DNA from: Bacteroidales bacterium
GTDB taxonomy: Bacteria; Bacteroidota; Bacteroidia; Bacteroidales; DTU049
Assembly (NCBI GenBank): GCA_016937255.1
Contig: JAFGWG010000187.1
Span: 1-39,967, forward strand
Length of the DNA: 39,967 bases
Direction of reading: 5' to 3'
A program made the position numbers and the translations under genes. Positions within the stretch are counted from its first letter, which is position 1, and each line of letters opens with the position of its first letter. The notes under the pieces are model-generated. The model had not been told where the DNA came from. It searched no databases and was given only the letters and a program-made list of their open reading frames with translations. Below, piece by piece: positions 1 to 8,979 of the stretch.

Positions 1-97
1 AAAATCTACGATTCCAAGCCCACCGCATTGTCATTTTGCGTAGCGGCGGACGTTGGAATGCAGATTTTTTGAAAAAGCTATTCTGCGATGAAAGTGA

Positions 98-1552
98 TTA
101 TTCCTTAACCCGCCCTTTTGAGATCAAAAGCAAACCAAGAAATGTCAGAATTCCATTAATAATAAGCAATTCAAATCCGAATTTATAGCCATTAAATAAT
201 TCTTCGCTGAAATAGCTGAGCCCGTAGCTGACAACCGGAGCAGCTAATACTGGAAGCAGTACCCATTTATCTCTGATAGCCCATTTGGTAAACATTCCAA
301 AAGCAAAAAGCCCAAGCAACGGCCCATAGGTGTATCCTGCAATAGTAAAGAGTTTATCAATGACACTTTTGTCGTTTACCATTTCAAAAATGATAATAAG
401 ACCCCATAACACAAATGCAAAGGCAAAATGAATTATTCTCCTTGTATTTTTTTGCTTTTTCTCATCCCAATCTCGGCGTCTTAATCCTAAAATATCTATT
501 GAAAATGCCGTAGTAAGTGCGGTCAAAGTTCCATCTGCGCTAGAATAGGCTGCTGAAATGATTCCGATAAGGAAAATGACTCCGGCAATAATAGGCAAAT
601 GATGAAAACTGATCATGGGAAACAAATCATCGCTCATTTGCGGTATGGCAATAGAAAACTCGTTGGCAAACATGAAAAGTGCTCCACCTAAAACAAGAAA
701 TAAAATATTGACAATCAATAAAATACCACTAAATGTAAATATATTTTTTCTGGCATCTCTCAGGTTTTTACAGCTCATATTTTTCTGCATCATATCCTGA
801 TCCAGCCCAGTCATGGCAATGGTAATAAAAGCTCCGCTTACCAATTGCTTCAGCCAGTGATTTTTTGCGGTAAAATCGTAAACCATCACATTGCTATAAT
901 CGCTATTAATCACTTTAGCCACAAGTGCTGAAAATGAAATATCCATTTGTCCGGCAATTAAAAACAAAGTCAGAATAAGAGCCAGCAGCATAAAAGTGGT
1001 TTGCAAGGTATCTGTCCATACAATAGTGCGCACTCCGCCCTGATAGGTGTATAAAAGAATAAGAATGATAAATACTGCTGTGGTTACAAAAAAAGGAATC
1101 CCAAAGCTATCGAAAACAAAAATTTGCAAGACATTAATAACCAAAAACATACGCAAAGAGGAACCCAGTGCCCGACTCAGAATGAAAAACCAAGATCCTG
1201 ATTTCATGGAATTCAGTCCAAAGCGTTCGCCAAGGAATGAATACACTGAGGTAAGCTGCAGTTTATAATACATGGGTAGCAGCACAAAGGCAATGACCAC
1301 ATAGCCCAGCATATACCCGACAACAATCATTAGATAGCTGAATCCGGTTGCACCCACCCAGCCTGGAACCGACATGAAAGTAACTCCCGATAAAGAACTG
1401 CCGATCATTCCATAAGCAACGATATACCAAAGCGAACGACGATTGCCAAGAAAATAGGTGTCATTTGTGGCTTTGCGCCCGGTAATCCAGGAAATAAGAA
1501 AAATTAAAGAAGTATAGGCCAGAAAGACCAGAAGTATGGTGGTAGCATTCAT
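98..1552 (-). CDS. Sodium:solute symporter family (SSS) transporter
   Basis: This 484-residue protein is almost entirely hydrophobic and carries about 13 predicted membrane helices. The N-terminal part has the SSS-type sequence: GNRRSLWYIVAYGMIGSSLSG near residues 36-56, followed by a Gly-rich helix (PGWVGATGFSY). This is the Na+/substrate core region of the family. It should sit in the inner membrane and couple Na+ entry to uptake of a small solute. The substrate cannot be read from the sequence. It starts with ATG 9 bp after the stop of the APS-reductase gene, so it is the last gene of the queE-OmpA-cysH run. The neighbour invites a guess of a sulfur compound, but nothing in the protein supports that. 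Length is normal for the family. Confidence 0.9.
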   Translation of the reverse strand: MNATTILLVFLAYTSLIFLISWITGRKATNDTYFLGNRRSLWYIVAYGMIGSSLSGVTFMSVPGWVGATGFSYLMIVVGYMLGYVVIAFVLLPMYYKLQLTSVYSFLGERFGLNSMKSGSWFFILSRALGSSLRMFLVINVLQIFVFDSFGIPFFVTTAVFIILILLYTYQGGVRTIVWTDTLQTTFMLLALILTLFLIAGQMDISFSALVAKVINSDYSNVMVYDFTAKNHWLKQLVSGAFITIAMTGLDQDMMQKNMSCKNLRDARKNIFTFSGILLIVNILFLVLGGALFMFANEFSIAIPQMSDDLFPMISFHHLPIIAGVIFLIGIISAAYSSADGTLTALTTAFSIDILGLRRRDWDEKKQKNTRRIIHFAFAFVLWGLIIIFEMVNDKSVIDKLFTIAGYTYGPLLGLFAFGMFTKWAIRDKWVLLPVLAAPVVSYGLSYFSEELFNGYKFGFELLIINGILTFLGLLLISKGRVKE

Positions 1553-1561
1553 AGAAAAGAA

Positions 1562-2266
1562 TTATTTAACGTGGAGTCCACATTCCTTATTTTCAGGATT
1601 TTCCCACCACCATCGACCGGCTCTGAAGTCGTCTTCTGCAGAAACGGGTCGTGTACATGGAAGACAGCCTAAACTGCGATAACCATTATCCTGAAGCGAA
1701 TTATAAGGAATATCCAATTCTTTTATCTTTTCCCAAACCTCAGATTCAAAAAGATCGGCTATGGGATTAATTTTAATAAGACCAGTATGAACATCTAATT
1801 CAAATATTGGAAGATTGATGCGGGTTACACTTTGCTCACGTCGAAGACCTGTAATCCATGCAGCTTTTCCTTGCAGTGCTCTTTGCAAAGGCTGTGTTTT
1901 ACGAATAGAACAACATAGCTTGCGTTTTTCAATGCTATCGTAAAACAGGTTGATGCCATGTTCCGAAACCATTTCCTCTACTTTTTCACGATCTGGAAAT
2001 TGAGCATGTATTTTTATAGTATATTTTTTCTCGGTTGCAGCAATGGTATCGTAAGTTTCTTGCGGAAGCCGACCGGTATCAAGCGTAAAAAAGTAACAAT
2101 CGTGTTTTGCTTCGGCAATCATTGCCGTTACATATTGATCTTCGACACTAAGGCTACTTGCCATTGCAATCAGACCATCAATATTTTTAAATGCAAAATC
2201 AATAATTTCTATAGGACTTGCTTTTTTAAGTTCCTCATTCCATCGATCAATCAATTCCTGCTTCAT
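1562..2266 (-). CDS. cysH: Assimilatory adenylyl-sulfate (APS) reductase, CysH family
   Basis: The 234-residue protein reduces activated sulfate (APS or PAPS) to sulfite in the cytoplasm for cysteine synthesis. Visible motifs are SSLSVEDQ near residues 38-44 (nucleotide loop), TLDTGRLPQET at 61-71, and the C-terminal ECGLH with the catalytic cysteine at 229. Cys118-Cys119 and Cys201-x2-Cys204 are the ligands of a [4Fe-4S] cluster. The cluster marks the thioredoxin-dependent APS-type enzyme rather than the cluster-free PAPS type. The gene lies 6 bp after the OmpA-domain gene and 9 bp before the symporter, so it is probably cotranscribed. No other sulfate-assimilation genes (cysDN, sir) are in this window. 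Start is the ATG at 2266. Confidence 0.93.
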   Translation of the reverse strand: MKQELIDRWNEELKKASPIEIIDFAFKNIDGLIAMASSLSVEDQYVTAMIAEAKHDCYFFTLDTGRLPQETYDTIAATEKKYTIKIHAQFPDREKVEEMVSEHGINLFYDSIEKRKLCCSIRKTQPLQRALQGKAAWITGLRREQSVTRINLPIFELDVHTGLIKINPIADLFESEVWEKIKELDIPYNSLQDNGYRSLGCLPCTRPVSAEDDFRAGRWWWENPENKECGLHVK

Positions 2267-2272
2267 ACTATT

Positions 2273-4177
2273 CTATTGTGCAATAACTTTAAATTCTGTT
2301 CTTCGGTTGTTGGCTCTTCCTTCTTCTGTTGCATTGGTATCAATGGGCTGCGAATCGCCATAACCTTTGAAACTCATTCTCGTCGCGGCAATTCCCTTCT
2401 CAGTTAAATAAGTATATACCGCTTTGGCTCTATTTTCAGATAATACGCGATTGTGCTCTTTTGAACCGGTATTGTCGGTATGTCCACCAATTTCAATTTT
2501 CAAAGAAGTATTCGATTTCATCAATTCATAAAGTTTATTCAACTCCACAAATGATTCCGATTTCAGTTCATACTTGTCGGTATCGAAGAAAATATTTTTC
2601 AAAACCACAGTCCCTGTATTACTAATAGGCTGTAAATCAATATTTTTAGTCACCGGATCTATTTTAGAGTGATTTCCTGAAAGGCTAAAATTTTCTGAAT
2701 AAAACAAATAACCTTTGTGACTTACACTCAGTCCATAATCTTTATCCGTAGGAATACATAGTAGAAAAGAGCCGTTTTCATCTGCTGTTGCAGCAGTAAT
2801 GAGTTCACCTGTTTCCAATTCATATAATTCAAAACTGGCTTCGAGCGGTTCTCTATCTTCTTTATCGCGTACTACACCTTTAAGATAAGTAACTGCAACC
2901 GGGCGGGCATCCTCATACAATGGGAAAGTATAAATATCCATTCCTGAATTACCCTTAATATCGCTGGCAAAATAAGCTGTTTCACCTGAAGCACTTACAA
3001 AAAGGAAGGCTTCATCGCGATGAGAATTAATGGGATAACCAATATTTACAGGATCACTCCATTGATTATCACCAATTTTACGTGAAATAAAAATATCGAA
3101 ACCTCCCATTCCTAGATGTCCGTCGGAAGTAAAATACAAAGTCTGCCCATCGGGGTGAATGAAAGGCGACATTTCGCTGCGATCTGTATTAATATTTGAC
3201 GGCAGTAGCACAGGCGTTGACCAGCGACCATTATCTCCAAAATATGACACATAAATATCCATATCGCCATCGCGAGCAGAAGTAAAATATATGGTACGAC
3301 CATCCGGGCCAATACTGGGTTGACTATCCCATTTTGTAGAATTCAATATTTTCAAATTTGTAGGATAATCCCAGCCACCTTTATATGGTTTTGACATATA
3401 AATATCGCAACTTCCTTTTCCCCCCTCGCGATTACAAGCAGTAAAATAAAAAGTTTGCCCATCAGGACTAATGCTGTGTGCTCCCTCATTATCCGGACTA
3501 TTCAGGGTATTACCCATAGGAATAGCCTGTGTCCATGCGCTACCTACCTTTTTACTATAAAAGAAATCTTCCTGCATACGACCAGCAGATACATCAGAAG
3601 GAATCAGGCGTGTAAAAATAATCATCGATTCATCAGCAGTTAATGCTGGAGAGTACTCCGAGTGCTCAGTATTAATGGCTGGGCCCATACTTTCAAAATC
3701 AAATGGCTTAGGATGAGCAATTTGGTCAATGGCGAAATCGCATTGCAGCACAGCTTGTTCAGCCTGAGACTTAATGCCAATCTTAGTATCTGAACGTGCA
3801 GCAAGTTTCGCGAAATTTATTTTAGCATCTTCATACAACCCAAGTTTCAATTGGAGTCGTCCAACAATTAAGAAAGTATTCGGGAAAAAGTCTTCATCCA
3901 GTGCCAGCGATTGCTGATAATACTTAATAGCTGCGGTATAATTCTTCATTTCCTCATACATCGTACCAAGCATAATATATGGTTCAACGAATTTTGGATC
4001 ATATACAATTGCATTATTAAAGTACTTCTCAGCATCTTCATATTCAAATTTTTGCATAGCATCTATACCCAACTCATAGTGCTTGATGGCTTTTTTATTT
4101 TTGGTAGAATAACTTGTCTGAGCAAAGACAGAAACCGAAAAAAGCAATATTGCGATGATAAAAACAATTCTTTTCAT
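2273..4177 (-). CDS. TPR-PD40-carboxypeptidase-regulatory-OmpA envelope protein (PorE-like layout)
   Basis: The protein has 634 residues. A signal peptide ends near FAQ (residues 18-20). TPR-like helices follow (about 28-135), then PD40/WD40-like beta-propeller blades (about 185-400, with repeated DGQT(F/L)YF(T) words), then a carboxypeptidase-regulatory/CnaB-like beta domain (about 430-515). The C-terminal OmpA/MotB peptidoglycan-binding domain (about 525-634) has GGHTDNTGSKEHN, LSENRA and NNRRTEF, which includes the Asp and Arg that hold diaminopimelate. This is the domain order of PorE, the type IX secretion accessory protein of Porphyromonas. Unlike PorE there is no lipobox, so it should be periplasmic or peptidoglycan-bound. 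It lies between queE (9 bp) and cysH (6 bp). A similarly built paralogue sits at 18857-21076, so orthology to PorE is not established. Confidence 0.88.
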   Translation of the reverse strand: MKRIVFIIAILLFSVSVFAQTSYSTKNKKAIKHYELGIDAMQKFEYEDAEKYFNNAIVYDPKFVEPYIMLGTMYEEMKNYTAAIKYYQQSLALDEDFFPNTFLIVGRLQLKLGLYEDAKINFAKLAARSDTKIGIKSQAEQAVLQCDFAIDQIAHPKPFDFESMGPAINTEHSEYSPALTADESMIIFTRLIPSDVSAGRMQEDFFYSKKVGSAWTQAIPMGNTLNSPDNEGAHSISPDGQTFYFTACNREGGKGSCDIYMSKPYKGGWDYPTNLKILNSTKWDSQPSIGPDGRTIYFTSARDGDMDIYVSYFGDNGRWSTPVLLPSNINTDRSEMSPFIHPDGQTLYFTSDGHLGMGGFDIFISRKIGDNQWSDPVNIGYPINSHRDEAFLFVSASGETAYFASDIKGNSGMDIYTFPLYEDARPVAVTYLKGVVRDKEDREPLEASFELYELETGELITAATADENGSFLLCIPTDKDYGLSVSHKGYLFYSENFSLSGNHSKIDPVTKNIDLQPISNTGTVVLKNIFFDTDKYELKSESFVELNKLYELMKSNTSLKIEIGGHTDNTGSKEHNRVLSENRAKAVYTYLTEKGIAATRMSFKGYGDSQPIDTNATEEGRANNRRTEFKVIAQ

Positions 4178-4186
4178 AGTGTAAAT

Positions 4187-4813
4187 TTACGGAATATTAA
4201 TGTATTTATGCGTTTGCAAAGACAATCTCCATCGTGGGTTTTGTTTTATATAAACGACAATTTGAGGTAAAATAGTCTGTACAACGCTCCATTCAGGTTG
4301 AAGCAGTAAAGTACAATTATCATGCACTTTTTTACTCAAAGATTCGGCAAAAGCAAAATCTTCTTTTTTTTCGATGATGACTTTCATTTCATCCGCTTTA
4401 TCGAGCCAACATTCGTGCACTATTGTCCTTGCCTTTGGGCTCATACAAATCCAATCAAATTCACCACTAAAAGGCTCGCTACCAGAAGTTTCTAAAAATA
4501 TTTCAATTCTAGCTTTTTTTAGTCGTTCACACAAGAGATCGAGATTGTAGAGCATGGGTTCGCCACCAGTAAGAACAACAGATTCAGCATTTTCGTACTG
4601 AATATTTTTAACAATCTCATCAATATGCATGGGAGGGAAAATATCAGGATTCCACGATTCTTTTACATCGCAGAAAGAGCAGCCCACATCACAGCCACCG
4701 ATACGCACAAAATATGAAGCTTTACCTGTATTCAAACCTTCTCCCTGGATGCTGTAAAATTGCTCCATTACGGGCAAAAATTCCCCACTATTTACTTTAT
4801 TCTCGTGATTCAT
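4187..4813 (-). CDS. queE: 7-carboxy-7-deazaguanine synthase (radical SAM), QueE
   Basis: The protein (about 208 residues) is a small radical-SAM enzyme. It converts 6-carboxy-tetrahydropterin to 7-carboxy-7-deazaguanine in queuosine (or other 7-deazapurine) synthesis. The cluster-binding motif is GGCDVGCSFCD (C-x3-C-x2-C), close behind the substrate-loop words QFYSIQGEGLNTGKASYFVRI typical of QueE. VLTGGEP follows as the SAM-contact strand. I chose ATG at 4813. An in-frame TTG lies 9 bp upstream but overlaps the likely -7 promoter element. It is the first gene of a tight run with the OmpA protein, cysH and the symporter. The partner enzymes (QueC, QueD, QueF) are not in the window. Confidence 0.93.
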   Translation of the reverse strand: MNHENKVNSGEFLPVMEQFYSIQGEGLNTGKASYFVRIGGCDVGCSFCDVKESWNPDIFPPMHIDEIVKNIQYENAESVVLTGGEPMLYNLDLLCERLKKARIEIFLETSGSEPFSGEFDWICMSPKARTIVHECWLDKADEMKVIIEKKEDFAFAESLSKKVHDNCTLLLQPEWSVVQTILPQIVVYIKQNPRWRLSLQTHKYINIP

Positions 4814-4819
4814 ACGGTG

Positions 4820-4827
4820 CAAAAGTA
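4820..4827 (-). promoter_or_regulatory. Bacteroidota -7 element for the queE run
   Basis: On the minus strand TACTTTTG matches the Bacteroidota sigma-A -7 consensus TAnnTTTG exactly. Its last base lies only 7 nt from the A of the queE ATG, so transcription would begin at or within about 2 nt of the start codon. No good -33 TTTG is visible at the usual distance, so the site is probable, not certain. Confidence 0.5.
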
Positions 4828-4956
4828 CAAAAACAAGAGATTCAGGAAGTATTGAATTCTAATTCTGCACAATTATGTAAGAAATCAACTTGTTGTTTTA
4901 TATAGCCGCGAATGACACTGATGTACACGAATAGTTTTTTTATAATTACATCGAAT

Positions 4957-4976
4957 AATAATGCCAAGGCATTATT
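4957..4976. repeat. Perfect 9-bp inverted repeat with AA loop
   Basis: AATAATGCC, loop AA, GGCATTATT is a perfect 9-bp stem. The design (short arms around AA) recurs at 39326-39343 and 39542-39555. There is no T-tract after it on either strand, so it is not a standard terminator. Confidence 0.75.
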
Positions 4977-4980
4977 CACG

Positions 4981-5011
4981 AATACCACATGTAATTGCAA
5001 ATTACGGTATT
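4981..5011. repeat. Two-part inverted repeat with one-sided bulge
   Basis: AATACC (4981-4986) pairs with GGTATT (5006-5011). Inside it GTAATT (4991-4996) pairs with AATTAC (5000-5005) around loop GCA. The four bases ACAT bulge on the left side only. It directly follows the perfect hairpin at 4957-4976. Confidence 0.6.
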
Positions 5012-5114
5012 AATGGAAGAAAACAACCTATTAAGTTATTGTCTATGTGCTTATTAGTCTCTGCGACATAGAAACGAAGAAAAACATTATTGAATTGAGA
5101 ATCTATTTCAAATA

Positions 5115-8100
5115 TTATCTCACCACCGTAATATTTCCACCAGTATCGATTATTGTTCCGTCGATAAGATCGGCTTTGAAAACATAGAAGTAAACCCCTG
5201 GAGTAACTGGCGTACCATTATATTTTCCGTCCCAACCCAGGTCGATACTGCGGCTTTCAAACACTTTCTCTCCAAAACGATCGTAAATTAAGAATGTCAT
5301 CGTCTCAACAAAATCGCTGCGTACATAAAGCACATCATTTTCTCCATCAGCATTAGGACTGAAGATATTGGGAATATAATACCCTACTTCTCCACAAGGG
5401 AAATCTTCGGCAATAATTGTAGCAGAATCGGTATCAGCACATCCACGATTATCAATTACGGTCACCAAATACAGCCCAGGAGGGATCATTGTATTTGTAT
5501 CTGTTGCCGACGTTGCATCAAGCAAATAGGTATAAGGTGTTTGTCCATTACTGACATTAATAATAACCGTTCCATCATTCGCTCCGGCGCAGGTTTCGTC
5601 AGTTGTGTATATATCAAATACCGGAACCTCAGCCACTTCAATTTGCGACGTATCAGCATCGCCACAGAATCCTGAAATTACATAGTATATGTCATAAAAA
5701 CCTACACCAGCTGTAGCAGGGTCAAAAGTACCGCTTGTAGTATTGGTAATTCCAGTTCCAGCCCAAACACCTCCATTATCAGCCGCTGAGAAATCAAATG
5801 GTGCAATATTTTCACACACATATGCGATATCGCTTATGGTGGCATCAGCATAAGGAATTACGGCTACATCAATACTATCTGAATAATTACAGGCATTGCT
5901 ATCGGTGACCAAAACATAATACTGATTCTGCGTATTGACATAAATGATTTGAGTAGTATCTGCGGTATTCCACAAATAATCTGCCCCAGCATTATTTGCA
6001 TTCAAGAGAAGAGAATCCCCCTGACACAACGTTGTATCATTTCCAAGCCAAAATACAGGAAGAGGATAAACTTCCACACTAAAAAATGCAGTATCAGAAC
6101 ACATATTAGTATCTGTAGCAACAGTAAAATAATTATAAATTCCGGCAGGAGAAGGACTCACTTGCAACAACGTATCCGTACTGCTATCTGACCAAACAAA
6201 AGTTGTTGCGCCATTGGCAATCATAGTTGCTGTATCATTTAAACAAATGGCAGTATCGCCGCTAATGGTTGGCACAGGAAGTGGGAATATTTCCAAATAT
6301 GTACTATCAACATATACACATCCCTGATCGCTTGTTACCACAATATCAATATATTCACTTACAGTTGGCATAAAAGTAATTGAGCTATCTGTTTGTCCAT
6401 ATTCCCAGAGATAGAAAAATCCAGCATCTACCGAAATGGTTGCCGAATCGTTGTAACAAACCGCTGTGTCACCATAGAAATTATAGGCTGGCAAAGGATT
6501 AACCGTAACCATAAAAGTATCGGTTTCAATACATCCATAAGGACCCAGCACTTCAACAGTAAACATAGTATCTGTAGTAATTATTGGATGAATGGTATCT
6601 GTAACTTCGGCATTACTCCAAAGGTATGCTGTTCCGCTTCCCGAAGCATAGATTGTTCCTACTTCATTAAAGCAGACTGAATCTGCACCATAAAGAGTAT
6701 CAAAATCTTCAGGACATGGAATAAACTTCATTATCATAGCATCGGCATAGGCCCCTGATGAACTATTGAAAGAATCATCATAATATCCACCAGCACCAAT
6801 ATCTACAACAGGATGATTACTAGATTTAGTCCAACCAACAACAAATACATTATCTGAAGGTGACACACGAACATCACTTATTCTATCATCAAGACTACCT
6901 CCCATATAGGTTGCCCATTTCATATTAAATAATGAGTCATATTCAACAAGAAAGCCGTCGTAAGATCCATTGCTAATACCATCATAATATGAACCATCGT
7001 TTGGATTAAGAGTTGGTAAATTAGATGAATTTCCATCACCTACAATAAAAATATTGCTTTTTGAATCTATATTAATACCAAAAGCGACATCATGGCCTGC
7101 ACCTCCATAATATGAGGAATAGAGTAAAACCAAGCTATCTGTAAACATCATTTGTACTGCATCTGCAATTCCAGCCACACCAACTTTAGCACTTTGGTAA
7201 TAACCGGCAGATATATTATTTACAACAGGAAAATTTGTAGATTTAGACTGCCCAACCAGCAACATTTTATTGGAGTGAGTAAATATAATATCCTCCAACC
7301 AATCATCAGCAGTACCACCCGCATAAGTAGACCAAATCATTTCACGATTAGTATCAAACATTGTTAAATAAATATCGCAATTTGAAGAATGCGCAGAGGA
7401 GTAGCTACCGGGAATAATATTAACCAAAGGAATATCAGATGCATAAGAATGAAAAGAAACGGCCACTCGTCCTAATGAATCCATATCACAATAAGGCAAT
7501 GCATCAAAACCAGTTCCACCCAAGTAACTTGCCCAAGACAAATTGTAAAGTAAATCGAACTCAACAATATAAGCGTCCATATCACCTGCGGCAATGGTAT
7601 TATCGTAAAATGCTGTACCGTTACTTTGCAATACGATATCTGTACTCGAAGTATGTCCAACAACATATAACCGATTATTCCCTAAAACACAATCATGAAA
7701 TTCATCGACACCACTTCCCCCAAGCAATGTTGACCAAGCCAAATAATCACCAAAAGGGAAAGACATAATAAAACCATCTTCTGTTCCACTAAGAGTATTA
7801 TCATAGTATGCCCCAAGCCCAGGATTTTGAGTTGGGAAATTGTTTGATTGCGTATATCCTACAATAACTAAAGATAATCCATTATAAAAGAGATTCTTAG
7901 GATCATCCTTTCCTGTACCTCCAATATATGTTGCCCAAGTAAGCACTCCATCTTCGGTAAATTTCAACAAAGCAATATCACGATCAGCATCATACACCCC
8001 ATTATAATATGAAATTCCACCTTGATCTAAAGTAGGAAGAAGAGCAGAATAAGTATATGTTAAAACATAAAGAAAACCATTATTATTTCTTTCCATCACA

Positions 8101-8906
8101 ACGGCTCTATCTTCTCCACTACCACCATAATAGGTGGCCCAAACTAATGGGGGGTCTATTGTTATTTTCTCATCAGTTTTCAAAAGTTCTTCTGAAACAG
8201 TAAGAAAAGAAACCTGATTATCATTTAGTTGAAAAGAAATATCTATTGTTTCACCAGATTCTGTATATGAAAACAATTCTCCTTCTTCGATTTGACCAAT
8301 AGAAGTTGTAATCACTAATTTCCCATTTTCAAGATAAAGATCCTTGTATCCCTTATATATCAGTTTAATATCATCAATTTTCGCACCTGGGTTCAGGATG
8401 AAATTATACTTAAGGTTCTCCGCACTTGCAATAAACTCGAGATCAATAAAAGGATAAACATCTTTAAAAACAACTGATTCTAAAGGATTAATTTCTTTAT
8501 AAGTATCTGATCCTTTATATACTGAAACACCGAGGTTATCATTGGTTTTTACTATAGAGTTATTTTTACTTAATTGGCCTCCATCAATATTCAAATCAAC
8601 ACGATGATATTTCACCAATGGATCTTCGGTCTGTCTAAGATTTTCATATTCAGAAGTATTTTCTTTTGAAGATTCAAATTGCTTAAATACATAAGAAAGG
8701 CCATTTTCTGTAATAAAGAAATCTAATTCTGGAGTTTGCATGAAAAACAATACTTCATCAGATTGTGTTTGGTCTGAGGAATAAATCTGGCCAACATTTT
8801 CAAGAAACATCGGAGCATGCTTGGAGTAATTTTCCATTTGTGCATTTACCATTAGAGGCAATATCATCAGAAACGTAGCAATAATTGATAAGTATCTCAT
8901 ATTCAT
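5115..8906 (-). CDS. Secreted multidomain SBBP/SprB-repeat protein with T9SS type B (gliding-motility) C-terminal domain
   Basis: This is a 1263-residue exported protein. The signal peptide ends near VNAQ (residues 19-23). The N-terminal 240 residues (ENVGQ..., ITENGLSYVFK) resemble the DUF7948-type domain that often precedes SBBP repeats. Then come seven beta-propeller-like SBBP repeats marked by W-A/S-T/S-Y-x-G-G-x-x-x-D. Several PKD/Ig-like domains with paired cysteines follow, and an SprB-type repeat (DETCAGANDGTVIINVSNG). The last 85 residues (IPNIFSPNADGENDVLYV, YDRFGEKVF, GVYFYVFKADL, GNITVVR) form the CHU_C/gliding-motility C-terminal domain recognised by the type IX secretion system. 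It is probably a surface adhesin or motility-type protein. ATG at 8906 is used; a second ATG at 8900 is equally possible. No catalytic domain was seen. Confidence 0.92.
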   Translation of the reverse strand: MNMRYLSIIATFLMILPLMVNAQMENYSKHAPMFLENVGQIYSSDQTQSDEVLFFMQTPELDFFITENGLSYVFKQFESSKENTSEYENLRQTEDPLVKYHRVDLNIDGGQLSKNNSIVKTNDNLGVSVYKGSDTYKEINPLESVVFKDVYPFIDLEFIASAENLKYNFILNPGAKIDDIKLIYKGYKDLYLENGKLVITTSIGQIEEGELFSYTESGETIDISFQLNDNQVSFLTVSEELLKTDEKITIDPPLVWATYYGGSGEDRAVVMERNNNGFLYVLTYTYSALLPTLDQGGISYYNGVYDADRDIALLKFTEDGVLTWATYIGGTGKDDPKNLFYNGLSLVIVGYTQSNNFPTQNPGLGAYYDNTLSGTEDGFIMSFPFGDYLAWSTLLGGSGVDEFHDCVLGNNRLYVVGHTSSTDIVLQSNGTAFYDNTIAAGDMDAYIVEFDLLYNLSWASYLGGTGFDALPYCDMDSLGRVAVSFHSYASDIPLVNIIPGSYSSAHSSNCDIYLTMFDTNREMIWSTYAGGTADDWLEDIIFTHSNKMLLVGQSKSTNFPVVNNISAGYYQSAKVGVAGIADAVQMMFTDSLVLLYSSYYGGAGHDVAFGINIDSKSNIFIVGDGNSSNLPTLNPNDGSYYDGISNGSYDGFLVEYDSLFNMKWATYMGGSLDDRISDVRVSPSDNVFVVGWTKSSNHPVVDIGAGGYYDDSFNSSSGAYADAMIMKFIPCPEDFDTLYGADSVCFNEVGTIYASGSGTAYLWSNAEVTDTIHPIITTDTMFTVEVLGPYGCIETDTFMVTVNPLPAYNFYGDTAVCYNDSATISVDAGFFYLWEYGQTDSSITFMPTVSEYIDIVVTSDQGCVYVDSTYLEIFPLPVPTISGDTAICLNDTATMIANGATTFVWSDSSTDTLLQVSPSPAGIYNYFTVATDTNMCSDTAFFSVEVYPLPVFWLGNDTTLCQGDSLLLNANNAGADYLWNTADTTQIIYVNTQNQYYVLVTDSNACNYSDSIDVAVIPYADATISDIAYVCENIAPFDFSAADNGGVWAGTGITNTTSGTFDPATAGVGFYDIYYVISGFCGDADTSQIEVAEVPVFDIYTTDETCAGANDGTVIINVSNGQTPYTYLLDATSATDTNTMIPPGLYLVTVIDNRGCADTDSATIIAEDFPCGEVGYYIPNIFSPNADGENDVLYVRSDFVETMTFLIYDRFGEKVFESRSIDLGWDGKYNGTPVTPGVYFYVFKADLIDGTIIDTGGNITVVR

Positions 8907-8930
8907 TTAGTTACATTAAAATCTTGCAAG

Positions 8931-8971
8931 ACTATTTTGCTCTAGTTTAGACAATAGAGCTGCAAAATAGT
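8931..8971 (-). promoter_or_regulatory. Inverted repeat in the presumed 5' leader of the SBBP-protein gene
   Basis: ACTATTTTGC (8931-8940) and GCAAAATAGT (8962-8971) are perfect 10-base arms. Inside them TCTA (8941-8944) pairs with TAGA (8955-8958), leaving GCT bulged. TGCA words on both outer sides can extend the stem past a 2-nt bulge. If transcription starts just downstream of the -7 element at 8980-8987, this hairpin is the very 5' end of the message. It could stabilise the mRNA or be a protein operator. Confidence 0.55.
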
Positions 8972-8979
8972 TGCATCTA

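Larger units (their letters stand above)
4890..5072. repeat. Dispersed intergenic repeat with hairpins
   Basis: The gap 4823-5114 (292 bp) between queE and the large secreted protein has no gene. It begins with a word (TAGCCGCGAATGACACTGATG) resembling the GCCACGGATG/GCCACTGATAC units at 39151, 39480 and 39562. It then holds three inverted repeats: 4957-4976, 4981-5011 and 5042-5072. The stretch 4968-4987 matches 39254-39273 at 17 of 20 bases. Both loci therefore carry members of one repeat family. Confidence 0.6.

Noticed and set aside
1-97. Possible coding ends: a minus-strand ATG at 34 and a plus-strand frame stopping at 72
   Set aside because: Both are under 35 codons within the window and neither shows a family motif. 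The first 97 bases cannot be assigned.
1958-2407. A 149-codon plus-strand frame opposite cysH and the OmpA-type gene
   Set aside because: It is antisense to two clear genes and rich in Phe and Cys, as expected of complementary-strand reading.
5042-5072. TCTATGT/ACATAGA inverted repeat as terminator of the SBBP gene
   Set aside because: The stem is 7 bp, the loop 17 nt, and no T-tract follows on the minus strand.
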